Source: Agroathelia rolfsii
Lineage: Eukaryota; Basidiomycota; Agaricomycetes; Amylocorticiales; Amylocorticiaceae
Assembly (NCBI GenBank): GCA_018343915.1
Contig: JABRWF010000008.1
Location: 2,356,001-2,420,000 of the forward strand
Direction: 5' to 3'
DNA length: 64,000 bases
Shown here: one piece after another, positions 23,499 through 36,526 of the stretch
How positions within the stretch are numbered: position 1 is the first letter of the stretch
How the letters are laid out: every line of letters begins with the position of its first letter
Program-made: the position numbers and the translations under genes
The notes under the pieces: generated by a model
Databases searched by the model: none
What the model was told of the DNA's origin: nothing
The model's input: only the letters and a program-made list of their open reading frames with translations

Positions 23499-26400
23499 AT
23501 GAGCGATGTCTCATTCGCGCCCCACGATGCTTCACTCCTGCGCGCTGCGCTCCTGGGAGACGCTGACGCCTATCATGACGCACTTGCGAGCGATGGCATA
23601 CACGTGAACGCGCTCGATCACGAAGGCAGGACAGTGCTCGGGTGTTTGGTCAGCGGTGAAAAGTGAGTAGTGTTTATCCATCTTTGCGCGTGCCAGTATC
23701 AATGCCATCCTGGTTTGGATAACATGATGCGCATATCCACTCTGTCATATTTTCTTTATCGGAAGCTCATGCTTTTCTTCTTCTATGCTTTGTTGTTATA
23801 GCTGGCAGACCCACGACGCGTCCTTCATGACTCCTGCACGCCTTGGCATGATCCGCAGCCTCGTCGCGCGTGAAGATGTGTCGCTATACACGCTCAACGC
23901 CCCTCAAGACGCTATGAGTGGTGTCACTCCCCTAGGCATGGTCGCCTGGCTCGACTCGGTCGAAGCGTGCTCACTACTACTCGAAGGCAGCCGTGGCAGG
24001 GTGATGGTTAATGCTACGGACGGTCATGGTGCAACGGCTCTTATGTGTGAGTACTGCGTTTATGTGGATTACAGCATTGATAATAACCTGGTGCGTTCAT
24101 AGATGCCGCAAGGGATGGTCATCTCAACGTGGTTGCGGAGCTGGTATGCATAAAGTTAAATCAGAGTGTGCAAATTCACGAGTTGATCGTATCTTTATCC
24201 TTATTTACAGATCAAGCACGGTGCTAGACCTGATTTCCGGGACTCCCATTTCCGTAGTGGGATCCACTATGCTATCGCCTCTCTTGATGCGCTAAAGCTG
24301 TGTGAAGAGTCATTGCGTCAGCGCCGCTGGGCAGAATTTCAGGTGGGTTTCGCCATGTCTCAGTAACAGTAGTCGACCCAATTCTAACGCGTTCGTAGGC
24401 TGGGAATCATAGAAATCTAATCCCGTTGCCATTCGACTACCAACCCACATTTGCAGAGCCTGCCCAGAGCTGCTCAGATCCGACGATGACGGCCGTCATG
24501 CCGCCTGTTTCACGTATGGAGTCTACCACGCGGCAACTAAGCCAGGATCTCAACCTGGCTATTGCACGCTCCGATCTCTCGATCGTCCTCGACCTCTTGT
24601 TCCCCTATGCTTCACCTATGATCCATCCCATACCTAACTTATTCGACCCCAGCGGCTGGTCGCCCATCCATCATTGCAATGCCACGCCTACACCATCAAT
24701 TGAGGTCCTAGACGCCCTCTACCTTGCCGGTGCGGATGTAAGCCTGTTCACAGAACAGGAGCATTATACGGCTTTGCACTGCCTCGCACTTTTTGCCGAG
24801 AAGGGTACATTTCCCTCTTCTCCCTCTACTAGAGAACCCTCGCCTTTGTCGTCAGTATCGTCACTACCATCATCATCATCGTCGTCGTCATCGTCGGCGG
24901 TGTCCGCCTCTCCTCCTCCCTCTCCGGGCCTCTCACGCGCATTGCACCAATACACGACGCATCTCGTGCGCGACCTAAACGCACCCTTGGCCGCGGTTGA
25001 TCAGAACGGCGATACGTGCATCCACGTTGCTGCGCGCCAAGGATGGTCATTCGATGTACTCTGTGCGCTTATTTCGTGTGACGAGAATGGGCATGTGAGG
25101 CAGATTCGGAATCATGCTGGGTAAGAATTATATCTTCTTTTCCTTTTTCTTTTCATCATGCCCTCTATTATCATTATTGCTATTATTATTATCTCATATG
25201 ACTATTGTTATATACGTTACGATTCCTCATGTCTTCTCCCATTCATATCCGTATACACTCTCTTCCTTCTTATGTTGACCGGGGTTGATGTATGTTAACA
25301 ACTCTTTTCGTGGCCTCTCTTTTGATAGGCTAACGGCCCAACAAGTCTGCAAGCCCTCCTTCCGCACTGCGTTTGAGCCCAGGAGCTCCGCCGGTGCCAT
25401 TGGCGCTGACATCGCCCGCCCGCCGTCCTCTGCCTCAGCACGGACTATCCGGCCTAACATGATATCGCCTACTCCGATGACGACGACGACGTCATCGACA
25501 CCCAACAAAACACACCATCGTCATCATGCACCCGTGACGTCGTCCCCGCTGTTATCTTCTACAGCCAGTGTAATAAGCACGAAAACAGAGTCGGACACAG
25601 ACACGCGCGCCCTCGCGCAGCAGCTCCTCGATCACCTGCAGCACACATCCCCTTCATCACACTCGGGGCCGGGAGCAGCAGCAGCATACAGCGATCCTGA
25701 CGACTCTACGGCGTCTACAGAGGTGATGCCGGACGTCGTGGAAAGCTTCGATCGGAGCCTGCACGACGCTGCACAGGTCGGCTCGGACATCCTCGCGGCC
25801 CTGCGCGCGCGCACGGCCGCTGGCGCGGAGGAAATCAGGGGCGTGCGTGCGCTGCTGGGCGTTGTTGAGTGTCGACTCGAGGGCGCCGAGAGTGCGTTGA
25901 AGGAGAAGCTTGCCAATAACGTTGATGTGGATAGAGAGGCTCACGATACTGCTGCTTCTCCCCCTGCTGAAGATGTTGGTGAAGACGATGAGAAGCATGC
26001 GTATGCCTCCTCTTTCTCGGGACGCCCGCGCGGCGCGACGGTCGGTTCGGAGGACTCACAAACGACGGCGGTGTCGTCGTCGCATCAATCGTGCTACACG
26101 GACGGGAGCACGCTCGCACCCTCGACATCGTCGTTTAGTGCAACTGCGAAAGCCAAGCTGAGCGGCGGGCCCTCCAGGGTGTCCCTCACCCCCTCGCGCA
26201 AGTCGCGCACACGTTTCAAGGGCACGGTAACCACCGCCGGCGGCCGGCTCGCCTCGTGGCTCGAGGCGATGTTTTTGGCGGATTCGAGCCAGAATGTGCC
26301 GCCGGTGCCTACGTTGCCGGCAGATATCCTCGAAGGTGGTGGCGACGATGACGACAATGATGATTATGATAATAGCGGTATTGATGCATATGGGTTTCCG

Positions 26401-27495
26401 CTCGTCAGGAAAAGTCGTAGTAGTGGCAAGAAACCCCTGCGCAAATCGGCATCGTCGTCGAGTATGGTCAACGTGCCGCCTCCGCCGGCCAAGGAGAATA
26501 GGATTAAGATGTGGTTGAGAAAGCGGAGGGCGTCGGAGGTCTCTCGTGCTATTGTGGGCGGTGGTGATGCTAGTGTGCATTCCCGGCCGTCGTACACATC
26601 CATGACGACGGTCTCTGAGCCGACTTCGCCCGCTCGTAATTCACCTGAGCCTGTTGTACCTACTACTGCTGAGTCGTTGGTGGTATTGTCTTCGTCGGCG
26701 GCTCCCGTGGGCCGACAGTCGTTCGAGGCTCAACGTACGCTGTCACTGTATGGGTCACGCGATGTGCTAGATTGTGCACGGAGGGATGTTGCTGATCTTC
26801 ACCGGTGTATCGAGCTGGTAAGTTGATATATTCTCCGAGGAGTTTTTGTTTTCCCGGGTCATCTGATGGCTTACGATTATATATGTTTAGATGGACAGCA
26901 ATCTTGCGGAGGCCAAGTCTTACCTTACTCGCGCGGAAAGAATCTTGCGCAATGCTCTTAGCGTTAGTCCCCCCTTTTAATGTCTTCCTTTTTTATTATC
27001 TTGTGTTGACAAATTTATGTTCTACCTATTACGCAGGCACGAGAATCTATCTATGATCAGCTCTGTTTGTCCGTCTTCCCTGATCCTCTGGGCGACTTTA
27101 TCTCCACCTCGCCTTCCCTCACTTCATCTTTCTCCACGTCGGCCGAAGTACCGCTCTCAGCATTCAACGATGACCCTATCGAGGCGCACACTTCGACATT
27201 TATGTCCTGGCTGAGTCCTACAGCCCACTCATCGCAATCGTCTCTTTCTTCTACAGTCGCCGCCGCCGCTCCTCCTCCTCTTACCCCCAGTGAGGATATT
27301 CGACGTTCAACCGATGCAAACAATAACAAGAACGAGATCGACTCGGACGTACGTGCGCTCCGGCGTCTGCTGCTACGCAAGATCGAGGGCCGATTGAGCT
27401 ACGTGACAGGCCAAGCGCAAAAGGCGGATGACTGGCTCCGGATATTGAAGGAGTCCGCGCGGTGTGTGGCCGAGCGGACGTTATTGTCTACTTGA
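23499..27495 (+). CDS. Large ankyrin-repeat protein
   Basis: A predicted protein of about 1100 residues starts MSDVSFAPHDASLLRAALLG and ends with TGA at 27493-27495. The first half has ankyrin-like units: DGIHVNALDHEGRTVLGCLV, NAPQDAMSGVTPLGMVAWLD, NATDGHGATALMYAARDGHL, LFDPSGWSPIHHCNATPTP, EHYTALHCLALFAEKG and AAVDQNGDTCIHVAARQGW. Between units lie serine runs (about 24850-24900). The second half (25330-26820) is a Ser/Thr-rich, probably disordered region with basic patches (KMWLRKRRASEVSRAI). The C-terminus is helical and charged: HRCIELMDSNLAEAKSYLTR, then SDVRALRRLLLRKIEGRL. Introns are short except one of about 200 nt near 25120. Ankyrin repeats mediate protein binding; the partner and role are unknown. 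Confidence 0.82.
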
Positions 27496-29275
27496 GTGTG
27501 TTTGCTTGCTTGTTTTTTTTTTCCCCTCCTATTTGGTTTTTTCTTCTTTTTTGCCTCTTTGTTCTTGTGGGTGTTGGTGCTGGCACTTTCTCTCTCTATT
27601 ATGATGCTTTAAGAAGAAAAAGAGAAGCCACGATTCAAGTTTGATGACCGACTAGAACAGGGATACAAAAAGACGCACCCCATGCCAATGTTCTTGTTTT
27701 TTTTTTCTTATGCTTTTTTGCTGTTCATAGATCGCATTTTTATTATTTGCTCTACATTTTGGCATCATCATTATCATGCATCATTATCCTTTTGTCATTG
27801 CTGTTACTCCTCATGTTGCTTGTTCACTCTTACGACATCTTTTTTTATGATCACCACCAGTTTTTTGCTGTTGTTGTTACTGTTGTTGTTGATATTGCTG
27901 TCGTCTGTATCTTATACTGTAATTTACTTCTTGCCCCTAGCCGGTGCACATGTTTGCTTTGAGATACAAGCCATGTGCCATCGTCGCTATCCAGATGTGC
28001 ATATTTTTGCGATTACTGTTATGTTGCTTCGTGTTATCAGAGTTGACATTTGATAAATTTGATTGATTGTTGGCTGCGCAATAGTAAGATGAAAGAGGAG
28101 GTGAGATGGCTTACATCGGTGCCTTGCTTGTTCATTTAGTTAGTGTGCTAGTGCATGCACGAGACAATGATATGAAAGGCCTCGGGATGCCCCTTGACTG
28201 AGATGAAATCAAGCACTCTACTTTTAATTGGCTGATGCAGCGATAAAGTTGTCGTATATATACTGATTTGAAGACTCGAATGTTTGAAAAAGGCAGGAGT
28301 TGCATTGACCCCTCAAAAGAACAATAAGACTACAGCAGACAACCCTGAAGCGGTTCTTGTTTATTCAAGACCTGGTGTTTGTATTACGTAAATCAAAGGT
28401 GAGGCAGCGATGTAGGGGTATTTGGACTATTTTTACATGAAATCAAGAAGTATTGGCTATTCTTCAATAGTCTATGTGCTGTACTATGAGTCATCAATAC
28501 CGGGCCGGACCTCTGGGGAGGCAACGAAAGGATTCTAAGCAAGAGCAAAGCCATAATGCAGGAATGAACTAATGTTGCTAGAGTATAGATGCTTTCCATT
28601 ATATCTTGATGGGGATTTATATATCTGAGAAAGATCAAGTAGCAAGTGACGGAGATAATTATGAAACTAATTGTTGGGCATTTCATATAAGGATCATTCA
28701 TCTATAACACTGATCCGGCTATTTGTTGATGCTTGAAACCTCGAGATTATTTTAAAGCAACACATGATGACTCCACAGCATTCAACGGCGTAATGCGGCC
28801 ACACGGTTCAGCGTACCGACGGAAAATGTATGCATGCATAGACTCGAGCAAGAATGCAAGTCAACTGAGAATGCGATATTATGATGTACCCCTGCGCTTT
28901 GTGGTCATTCCTAGGACACTTGTATGTTGGTCAAAGGCAAAGCCGCGGGCAGATCATCAGTAAACAGGCCCCCGAAGTCGTCACCTGGCGCAATTAGCGT
29001 GTAGCTATGCGATGGCCAAAATGCAAAGGTGAGAGTGAGAAAGAGGGAATTGAAATTTCCATGAAAATTCCGTGGGGCCGCTTTTTTGGGGGACCAATGA
29101 GCTGTTTAGCCGTTTCGGCCGGTGGGTGAGTGAATCAAAGATTCCGTGGCCTAGCCTTTGTGTGTATTCGTTATACTTGAACATAAGTACATCAGACCGC
29201 GGTGTTGTACAACCCCCCAGTGTTTCTTTATCTCCCCTTCCCCTGCCCCTCTTCACGACTATCTTACGACTTGTA
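27496..29275. other. Spacer between ankyrin gene and MFS transporter
   Basis: About 1.8 kb without a gene I can support. The first 500 bases are T-rich with TTG and CATCAT runs, probably 3' UTR and terminator. The rest shows only short unconnected frames. Confidence 0.45.
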
Positions 29276-31658
29276 ATGACTGCCGCACACGACGAGGAGA
29301 CGCCCCTGCTTGCTGCCGAGAGGGAGCGGGCGAATCAAAAACCAAAGAGGACGCCGCTGCCAAAACTCCAGCTGCTCATCATCCTCGTCCTTCAGTACGT
29401 CTTAGTTGTTACTTGACTTGGTTTGAGGTAATACTAATCGGTATATCAACTCTCTTTCAAAGACTGGCTGAGCCGCTGACTTCACAAGTCATCAATCCAT
29501 TTGCTCCACAGGTACGACGTTTTTGACTGGCTATCTGCCACGCCACTCCCTCCGATGCGAGCGGATTCACTGACAACTCTGACTATCGCCCATAGCTCGT
29601 TCGTGAGATTGGCGTCACTCACGGAGATGAGGTAAGCGTATTTCTTGCACAGTGATTTATGACAGTGTTGATTTATCATGTTGTAATTAGACTCGTGTGG
29701 GCTACTACGTTGGCCTCCTGGTTAGTCGATTATATCTTTGCTGCATTATATTGTATTTTGACCATGGCTTGGTTGAAAAAAGCACTCCCTGTTCTTTGCC
29801 ACGCAAGCCTTGACTGTCTTGCATTGGTCTAGAGCGTCCGACTTCTTGGGCAGGAAGCCCATCATCTTGACAGGTCTCTTTGGACTCTCGCTGTCTATGT
29901 ACTGTTTCGGTTTATCCACGTCATTCTGGGCTCTCGTATTTAGGTGAGTTCTTATCATATTTCCTGCACATCTCAATCACCTAAGCTCCAATGTACTCCC
30001 GTCACAGTCGATCTCTCAATGGCGCACTTAATGGTGAGCTTGTAATGTCCTTGCTTTCCCTGAATCGGTTCCTCATACATAAATATAGGCAATATCGGCG
30101 TTATCAAAGTTAGAAGCAATGCCTCTTATGACTGAGTGCCCCCTTACTAATCCTTTTGTCTCTCCTTAAACCAGAGTTTGATGGCGGAGATTACCGATAC
30201 CACCAACATCGCACAAGCATATGCGTACATGCCAATTGCCTGGTCTCTCGGCGGTACCTTGGGGTGGGCAACCAGATCATCATCTTTTCTAGCTGATTTA
30301 TTCAATCTAATCTACTTTCACAGTCCTATTATTGGCGGTTCCCTTTCCCATCCCGTCGAACGATTTCCCCGTTTGTTTGGTGATAGTGAATTTCTTAAAC
30401 AGTATCCATACTTTTTGCCATGTGCAGGTGCGTTGTCAATGTATTATCACTTTCATACGCCGCAAAACTAAAGCTGGTTACCAGTCCCTGCGACATTCTC
30501 TGCACTGGCTTGGTTTATTACCTATGTCTTCCTGAAAGAGGTTTGATCCAAATCTCCCATCCTTCAATTTCTTCATGTGGTTCATTTCTTTTATCTCGCC
30601 GTAAAAACGACTTATTAGACCGTGGCTTCACCCATGTCCATTAAATCACTATTTGGAATGCGCACCAGCAAGGCAAACTTGGCTCTTCAAGGCGTTGCGT
30701 CGCAGGAACCCAACGTTTCCGCAGTGCCCGTATCAGAAGCCGAGGCCGCCGAGATTTACAAGGAAAAGCCGTACCCTCTCCGTAAACTCCTCATCCCGCG
30801 TGTGCTTGTTGCGGCAGGAAACTACGCTGTACGTGCTGGCCATCCATATACATCAGATTATCCGTATAAAATCTAATATTCCTACCTCTGCAGATGCTCT
30901 CCCTCGTAGACATCACCCTCCGCGCGATTCTCCCTGTCTTCTACGCCACGCCAATCCGCTTCGGTGGCCTGGGTCTCGACCCAAGCCAGATTGGCACCAT
31001 CCTCTCCGTCTACGGCGTCGTCAACGGCATCCTTCAGATATTCTTCTTCGCGCCCATTCAGCAGCGGTGGGGTGCCAAGAACGTCTTCATCGCCGGCCTC
31101 GTATCCGTTGTGCCTGTCTTTGCGCTCTTCCCCGTTGTAAACGCGCTCGCGCGTGTGAATTATGGCATGTCGCCGCTCGTGTGGACCATGGTATTTGTGC
31201 AGATCGGGATGAGTATTTTGATTAATTTGTCTTATGGTGAGGATATATATATATGTTTTCTATCACGGTCCATATTCTTTTATGGGTTTTCTAATGGTGG
31301 TTGATGTACTCATAGGCTCAATCTTCATCTTCATCTCTGCCTCCTCACCGAACCGCGCCTCGTTGGGAGCGACGAACGGTCTGGCGCAGATGATGGTTTC
31401 CATCATGGTATGTACTTTTTTCAATCCGTTATTTAATTGATACTGCGCGTCTATGAATCAAATCTCACTTTTCTGACGCATCATCTCATCATATAGCGTA
31501 CGATCGGCCCCTCGGTTGCCAACTCGTTCTTCTCCATCTCTGTCAAGCATCGCTTGCTGGGCGGTAATCTCGTTTACGTCGTGCTCATCTTCCTCAACGG
31601 CCTTGCGATCGCGACGGGCACGTTCTTGCCCAAGGAGCTATGGAAGGCTAATGCGTGA
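29276..31658 (+). CDS. Major facilitator superfamily transporter
   Basis: A 12-helix MFS permease of about 480 residues encoded in roughly ten exons. It begins MTAAHDEETPLLAAERER, a soluble acidic head common in fungal vacuolar or plasma-membrane MFS proteins. The first helix block (KLQLLIILVLQ, LAEPLTSQVINPFAPQLV) is followed by YYVGLLQALFFATQALTVLH. The signature loop between helices 2 and 3 is SDFLGRKPIILTGLFG. Then come SRSLNGALNGNIGVIKS, AYMPIAWSLGGTLGPIIGG, a cytosolic loop with SEAEAAEIYKEKPYPLRKLL, and the C-terminal half (SLVDITLRAILPVFYATPI, NGILQIFFFAPIQQRWGAK, SIFIFISASSPNRASLGATN). It ends TFLPKELWKANA with TGA at 31656-31658. The substrate cannot be told; the fold is certain. 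Confidence 0.9.
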
Positions 31659-32538
31659 TTCTTGATGCCATGGAAAAAGGAAATAAAAAATTGACTTGAT
31701 TCGTCCCCGTTGGTTTTTATTCTTGGTTTTCTTTTCTATCTAACTAAATGATTTTTTTTTGTGGATCTTGGCCTAAAATATGAACGAGGGCTCCGCTTTG
31801 TGTTATTCCCCCCCCCCCCCCTCTTCTCTCTTCTCTACATGATAGAGTATTGTTTCTTTCTATCTCCCTATTCGGCATCTTTCTTTTCTCTATGCTTTTC
31901 GACAAATCTTTAATATCATAGACGAATGATGAACCATAATGATAATGATGTTCTCATGTTCCCTTAGGATACAAAACGATAGAAGGAATGGAATTTTTTT
32001 TAAAATATATATATACATTCACAATTTGTATTTGCACATTTCACTATTGATTTGAACTTTTGTATGTGTGGGTAGGGCTTCGATCGTTAATATTAATACG
32101 AGGAACGAACTTTGAACTCCGTCATTTCGACGCCACTATGCCGGATTTCGGCAGCCACTACCACTGGGCATTCGTCATGAGCGCCACTTGGAACTTTGGT
32201 TGATTGCGATCTCGTCCTGACCATGAATGTACTAATACAACTGGCCAGTTTGAAAATGTTCTCCAGTGGATTCTATCATGTGCTTATACCGCTCCGAGCT
32301 CGACGATGACTTTGTCTCGAACATCTTCAGATATGATTGATCGCTGATCAGCCTCTTATACTTGTACAAAACCAAGTGGATCATATCATAGTACCAAGCG
32401 ACAAACCATGATGCTGATTTATAGCCATGCAATTTATTGTTCTTATCATTCGTAGCACGGTACATAGCAAAACATTGTTTGGACGCTATCCAAAGATGAT
32501 TTCAACTTTCATTAGCGACGAATGCTTATACATACCCT
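31659..32538. other. Spacer between MFS and 7-TM genes
   Basis: No gene is supported. It holds a run of 14 C (31808-31821), AT-rich tracts near 32000, and short frames without domains. Confidence 0.45.
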
Positions 32539-32546
32539 ATAAATAC
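32539..32546 (+). promoter_or_regulatory. TATA box of the 7-TM gene
   Basis: TATAAATA lies about 100 nt before the ATG at 32643. Sequence and spacing suit a core promoter. Confidence 0.5.
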
Positions 32547-32642
32547 TTGAATGGGCCTCTGCTAACTCTTTGAGACAGTCGGGTTGAACCCAAATCCTGT
32601 CCCCTCGCTGTCGCTACTGGGCTGGCCCCTTCATACCTCAAG

Positions 32643-33886
32643 ATGAACTCGCTCGAGCTTATAGACAGTGAGTTTGAGAGCTCCTTATACATTGGTATAG
32701 TCTTGTCTGGGATCTTGTATGGTAAGAGTAGCGACTTAAACACTTTTGTAACATGCTTGTTGACCAATAGTAATAATTTTTGCATGTTCATAAGGTGTTA
32801 TGGCCATGATCTATTTCACAACACTCTATTTTCTCTCTCGATGCAAGAATATGGGCCGTCAGTGGCGATATTTTTACGCTACTTACAGCTCCCTGCTATT
32901 TGTCTTGGGCACTATCCTATATGCAATCGCAAGCTTGCAGGGCATGCTAATGTGGATTATCCACCGAGATCAGGTTGAACCCTTTGAATACTACGAAACC
33001 GATCCCTTATCACTCACCCTTGAGAGGTTATGCTTTGCTATACCAGTCATCATTCTTTCTATGGACGGTATGCTTCTGGTAAGATGTCTTCTCCGAACCT
33101 GGGACTTATGTGTCGCATGATCTTCTGTGCTCTAAAAAAAGCAAATATGTTTTTCTAGACTTATCGTTGTTATATTATCTTCGACTCACGCCTATCGATA
33201 GCTTTGGTACCTGCTTTGTGCAATGTTGTTTTACTAGGTAAGCAAATCACATCAAGCTTTTACATCTAACAACAAGCACGAATAATTATTCCTTGCGAAT
33301 AGCATTGGGATTCTTGCAGTTAGTACCTCCAAGAGATTATCTTCAGCAAGGGGCGCCGGTTGTACTCTGGCTGACAACGATTTTTTTGGCCTTACCCGCG
33401 AACGCTCTTGCAACTATCATGATCTCCACACGTATTATCATTGTATCTCGGCGAGTCAACCGATATGTTAGGCAAAATTGGCAACGGCAGTTTACCGGTG
33501 TGGTCGCCATTCTCATCGAATCGGCTGCACCGGGGACTGTTATTTGGATAGCCTTCATGATCTTGACAATGATCTGGTTCACAACTACGAACGTACAAGC
33601 AAATAGTTGGGTATATATACCTGCAATAGGGTACGTTTGGTTTGCTCTTACTGTAAGTATTACATCATGAGCTGTTATAAAGATGCTTTTTGATATATTC
33701 AACGAAACATAGTCGATGACGCCTCACCTTATCATGGTTCGTATTGCTATGGGAATAGCTTGGGACAAGAACACGTCTCAAAAACTATCGGAGATAGCTC
33801 TGGACACTGTGTGTATAGAAGAAAATGACGCTGATGGAGAAGATCGACGAGCGAACATGGTGCAGCATAACTCCGTTCTTGGCTAG
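32643..33886 (+). CDS. Seven-helix membrane protein, Agaricomycete family
   Basis: A membrane protein of about 325 residues. It begins MNSLELIDSEFESSLYIGIV and shows seven hydrophobic segments: YIGIVLSGILYGVMAMIYF, FYATYSSLLFVLGTILYAI, LCFAIPVIILSMDGMLL followed by TYRCYIIF, IALVPALCNVVLLALGFLQL, VVLWLTTIFLALPANALAT, ATMISTRIII-like basic loop with SRRVNRYVRQNWQRQF, and IESAAPGTVIWIAFMILTM followed by WVYIPAIGYVWFALT. The tail is soluble and acidic (EENDADGEDRRANMVQHNSV) and the stop is TAG at 33884-33886. The YRCY motif after helix 3 and the general layout match a large family of uncharacterised mushroom membrane proteins. A receptor-like role is possible but unproven. Confidence 0.78.
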
Positions 33887-34637
33887 TATTGACACAAAAG
33901 AATGGAATGGCACAAGTTTGACCGTTCAAGTCGTCAAACATAGGCCGATACGATGTATTTTTGATTCAATTTGCAATTTATTTGACCGCACTGTCTCTTC
34001 ATTCTGTTAGAGAATGAAGGAAATGAAATCTAAAATCTATTCTCAAGATGCTGAAGTCTTACCCATCTGGACTTCATCTCATCACTCATTGGGCTCAGAA
34101 ATCGTTAACTACTAAAAGAACTTTTGATTGCTACTACAACACATATGCCACAAAGGGTATTACAAGAGGAACGTTTTCTCTAACTGATGATAATCAAACC
34201 GGAGAAACGAAAGGAATGGCTACAAGATGGAACATTGGAAAGCGGATATAACAGTGCGAAGCCATTTACTGAAATTGCTAGCAAGGAGAAAAAAACAATA
34301 AGGAAACATCACCCGAAGAACCAGAATGAGAATAGAGGTGATGATGGTTGTAAAAGGGTTCTAGAAATACAGAGTTCGGAGATGATTAGAAGAGTTCGAA
34401 TGTATACATATGCAAAAAAAGATGGAGAGTCCAGAAAATTGCTTCAAAGCGTTCGTTCTTTGTTCTCGTAAAAAATGCGTGCGTTGAGAGTTTCTTAGAA
34501 AGTCCAGCGAAACGTGAGTATGTACGAGTCAATCACCAAGCCGGTGGTGAGTGGGAAGAGCGTAAAAACATCGAAGCTTATTCCTTCGACGGGTCATGGG
34601 TTTTCGTTCTTGTCAAAAGAGCGGATGCGCACGGAAT
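33887..34637. other. Stretch between 7-TM and BTG genes, one doubtful frame
   Basis: An open frame at 34187-34471 (plus) encodes 94 residues rich in Lys, Glu and Arg (EIASKEKKTIRKHHPKNQNE). It could be a terminal exon of an unseen gene or chance. The rest seems to be 3' flanking sequence of the two convergent neighbours. Confidence 0.3.
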
Positions 34638-35720
34638 TTAAACACGTGCGCGCCAGGTACCAGCAGGGGAGGGGCGCTTTGTCTGGTGTAAAGCGGGAGA
34701 GGGGGCCTTGGAGCCACCACCAAGCATGACGCCACCAGTCAGCACGTTCGTCTTGCCACCATCGTAGTGGGTCACGTCCGTCTTTGACTTGTCGATGAAC
34801 ACGCGAGCCATGCGCGCGCGCTCACGACGGGACATGGTCGGTGCCGGCTTGGCAGGTGCGACGTCAGCTACAGGTTTGGGCTCTGCCTCGGTGTATGCAG
34901 CGGCCATGGTGCTCGAAGAGAGTGTGGAGACGGAAGAAGAAAGTGAAGGCACGGAAGAAGCGGAAGTGAACGATGAAGAGGAAGAATGCGAGCTGGAGCG
35001 CGAGTCCGGGCGGTCGATGGGCTCGAAGATCTCTGGGATGGCGAAGAGAGGTCGGAAAGGCTCCATGGTCATCGGGAAGCATTCTGCAACGGGCGTCTTC
35101 CATGTGGGCGCAGCAAACTCGTCAGCAATCATAGCGAAGATCTCATCCTCGTCTGCGGCAGAGGTAGCCTCGAGAAGCTGCTGGGCCATCGTCTTGCGCT
35201 GCTCGCGCTGTTCCCGAGCACGTGTGGCGACTTGAATCTGAAGACGGGCTTGAATCCGGGCCTCGCTTACTTGCGTTGAGGGCATAGCAGGTTGGGAGAC
35301 GGGAGCAGCAGCGACGAATGCGTCGTCCTCCCAGATAGTCATGAGGGGCGCGCCAGAGTTTTTCTTGCCGAGGCGAACAGAAACCCGGCCAGGATCGACG
35401 AAGAGATCAAACTCCTGTCCACCGAGAGCAGCGATCCAGTCTGACCATTCGATGCCGGCGGCCACACATGCTGTGTGAATGACTCGGGGAGGTAGGCAGT
35501 GAGGCGAGAGCGTAAGGCAGCGGCGACCAGATCCACGCGAGGGCTCCTGGGGGATCCAAGACGTAGCAAAAAGCGAAGTAAGTGATGTCTCAAGAATGAG
35601 CTGCAGACGAATGACGGTAGCAGCTGTGTGGGTGAGGGCCAAGGGGCGCGTGAGGAAAGAGATGGCGTTGGCGACGGCAAGAGTGAGAGAAAGGTTGAGG
35701 CTGGATGCGTTGAAGGCCAT
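34638..35720 (-). CDS. BTG/Tob-domain (anti-proliferative family) protein
   Basis: A 360-residue protein in one exon. I start it at the ATG at 35718-35720; the upstream in-frame codons lack an ATG. The N-terminal 125 residues look like a BTG domain: AVANAISFLTRPLALTHTAA, RGSGRRCLTLSPHCLPPRVI, HTACVAAGIEWSDWIAALGG and EFDLFVDPGRVSVRLG, where the last motif is the family's typical end. In animals BTG/Tob proteins bind CAF1/Not of the CCR4-NOT deadenylase and slow proliferation; here that is inference. The middle is Ala/Gln/Arg-rich (QVATRAREQREQRKTMAQQL), then serine-rich. The C-terminus has MSRRERARMARVFIDKSKTD and GGKTNVLTGGVMLGG, a second conserved-looking block of unknown role. Confidence 0.72.
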   Translation of the reverse strand: MAFNASSLNLSLTLAVANAISFLTRPLALTHTAATVIRLQLILETSLTSLFATSWIPQEPSRGSGRRCLTLSPHCLPPRVIHTACVAAGIEWSDWIAALGGQEFDLFVDPGRVSVRLGKKNSGAPLMTIWEDDAFVAAAPVSQPAMPSTQVSEARIQARLQIQVATRAREQREQRKTMAQQLLEATSAADEDEIFAMIADEFAAPTWKTPVAECFPMTMEPFRPLFAIPEIFEPIDRPDSRSSSHSSSSSFTSASSVPSLSSSVSTLSSSTMAAAYTEAEPKPVADVAPAKPAPTMSRRERARMARVFIDKSKTDVTHYDGGKTNVLTGGVMLGGGSKAPSPALHQTKRPSPAGTWRARV

Positions 35721-36526
35721 TGCAATCAAAGTCGAGTTGATGAACAGAAAAGTCGGGAGTTGAACTGATTAGATGCGAAAAGCGGGAACTTGGGATATCG
35801 ACCGGCGATGATAATCTGTCGTTAAAAGTGCAGACTTGGAATTGACTGGAGAGTCATTGTAAGACCAACAGTCCATGGATTTGTTTAGTTATGAACTCAC
35901 CTCGTACAGAAGACGAACGCAAAGAGATGGAAGAAAGAACAGGCAATTAATGGAAGCGGAGGAGTAAAGCGGAAAAACCCAGAATGGGGAATATGGAAGT
36001 GGGCGGTCCCCCTACATTATATAGCATACGAGAATAATAATGGATGTCCCGAAGGAAAACAATAAAGACAAGAAGTGTTGACCCAAAATGAGAAGACAAA
36101 GAGCTCGAAGAATGTCCGAAGACAAACAACGTCCGCAGAACAATGAACGCATCCTAAAATGGAAACTCCCCCTTGTTGGCTCCGAATATATTGCTGATGT
36201 CAGCTGATGAGCCACATTGGCGCCACAACCTTGGTCAAACCCGGCTGTTTTGTCATTTACTGCCATCTCTGCATTTTGGTAACCATGAGCACCGCTCAAA
36301 CCGATGCCGCAAAGCGTAAGGCGAGCTCTATGGATAATACAAATAATCATAATCAGATCCCCATGTTTTACTGAATGAGCCGCACCCCCTCCCCCCCAAG
36401 CGCTCCTACCTCCAGCCCTCAGACGACAAATTAGGCTTGGAGACCCTGCCTAGCGTTCATGATTTAATCACACCTGATCTTTTAGATTTTCACAGCAATA
36501 GGTCGTTTGAGAAATAAGGGGCCGAT
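35721..36526. other. Upstream region of the BTG-domain gene
   Basis: No gene is supported. The first 200 bases probably contain the leader of the BTG gene. ATTATATAGCA at about 36014-36024 could act as a TATA element on the minus strand. A short C-run is near 36387-36399. Confidence 0.4.

Noticed and set aside
26056..26580. 174-residue Arg/His-rich frame on the minus strand
   Set aside because: It is the complement of the disordered region of the ankyrin gene.
34789..35235. 148-residue frame on the plus strand
   Set aside because: It is the shadow of the serine- and alanine-rich part of the BTG-domain gene on the other strand.
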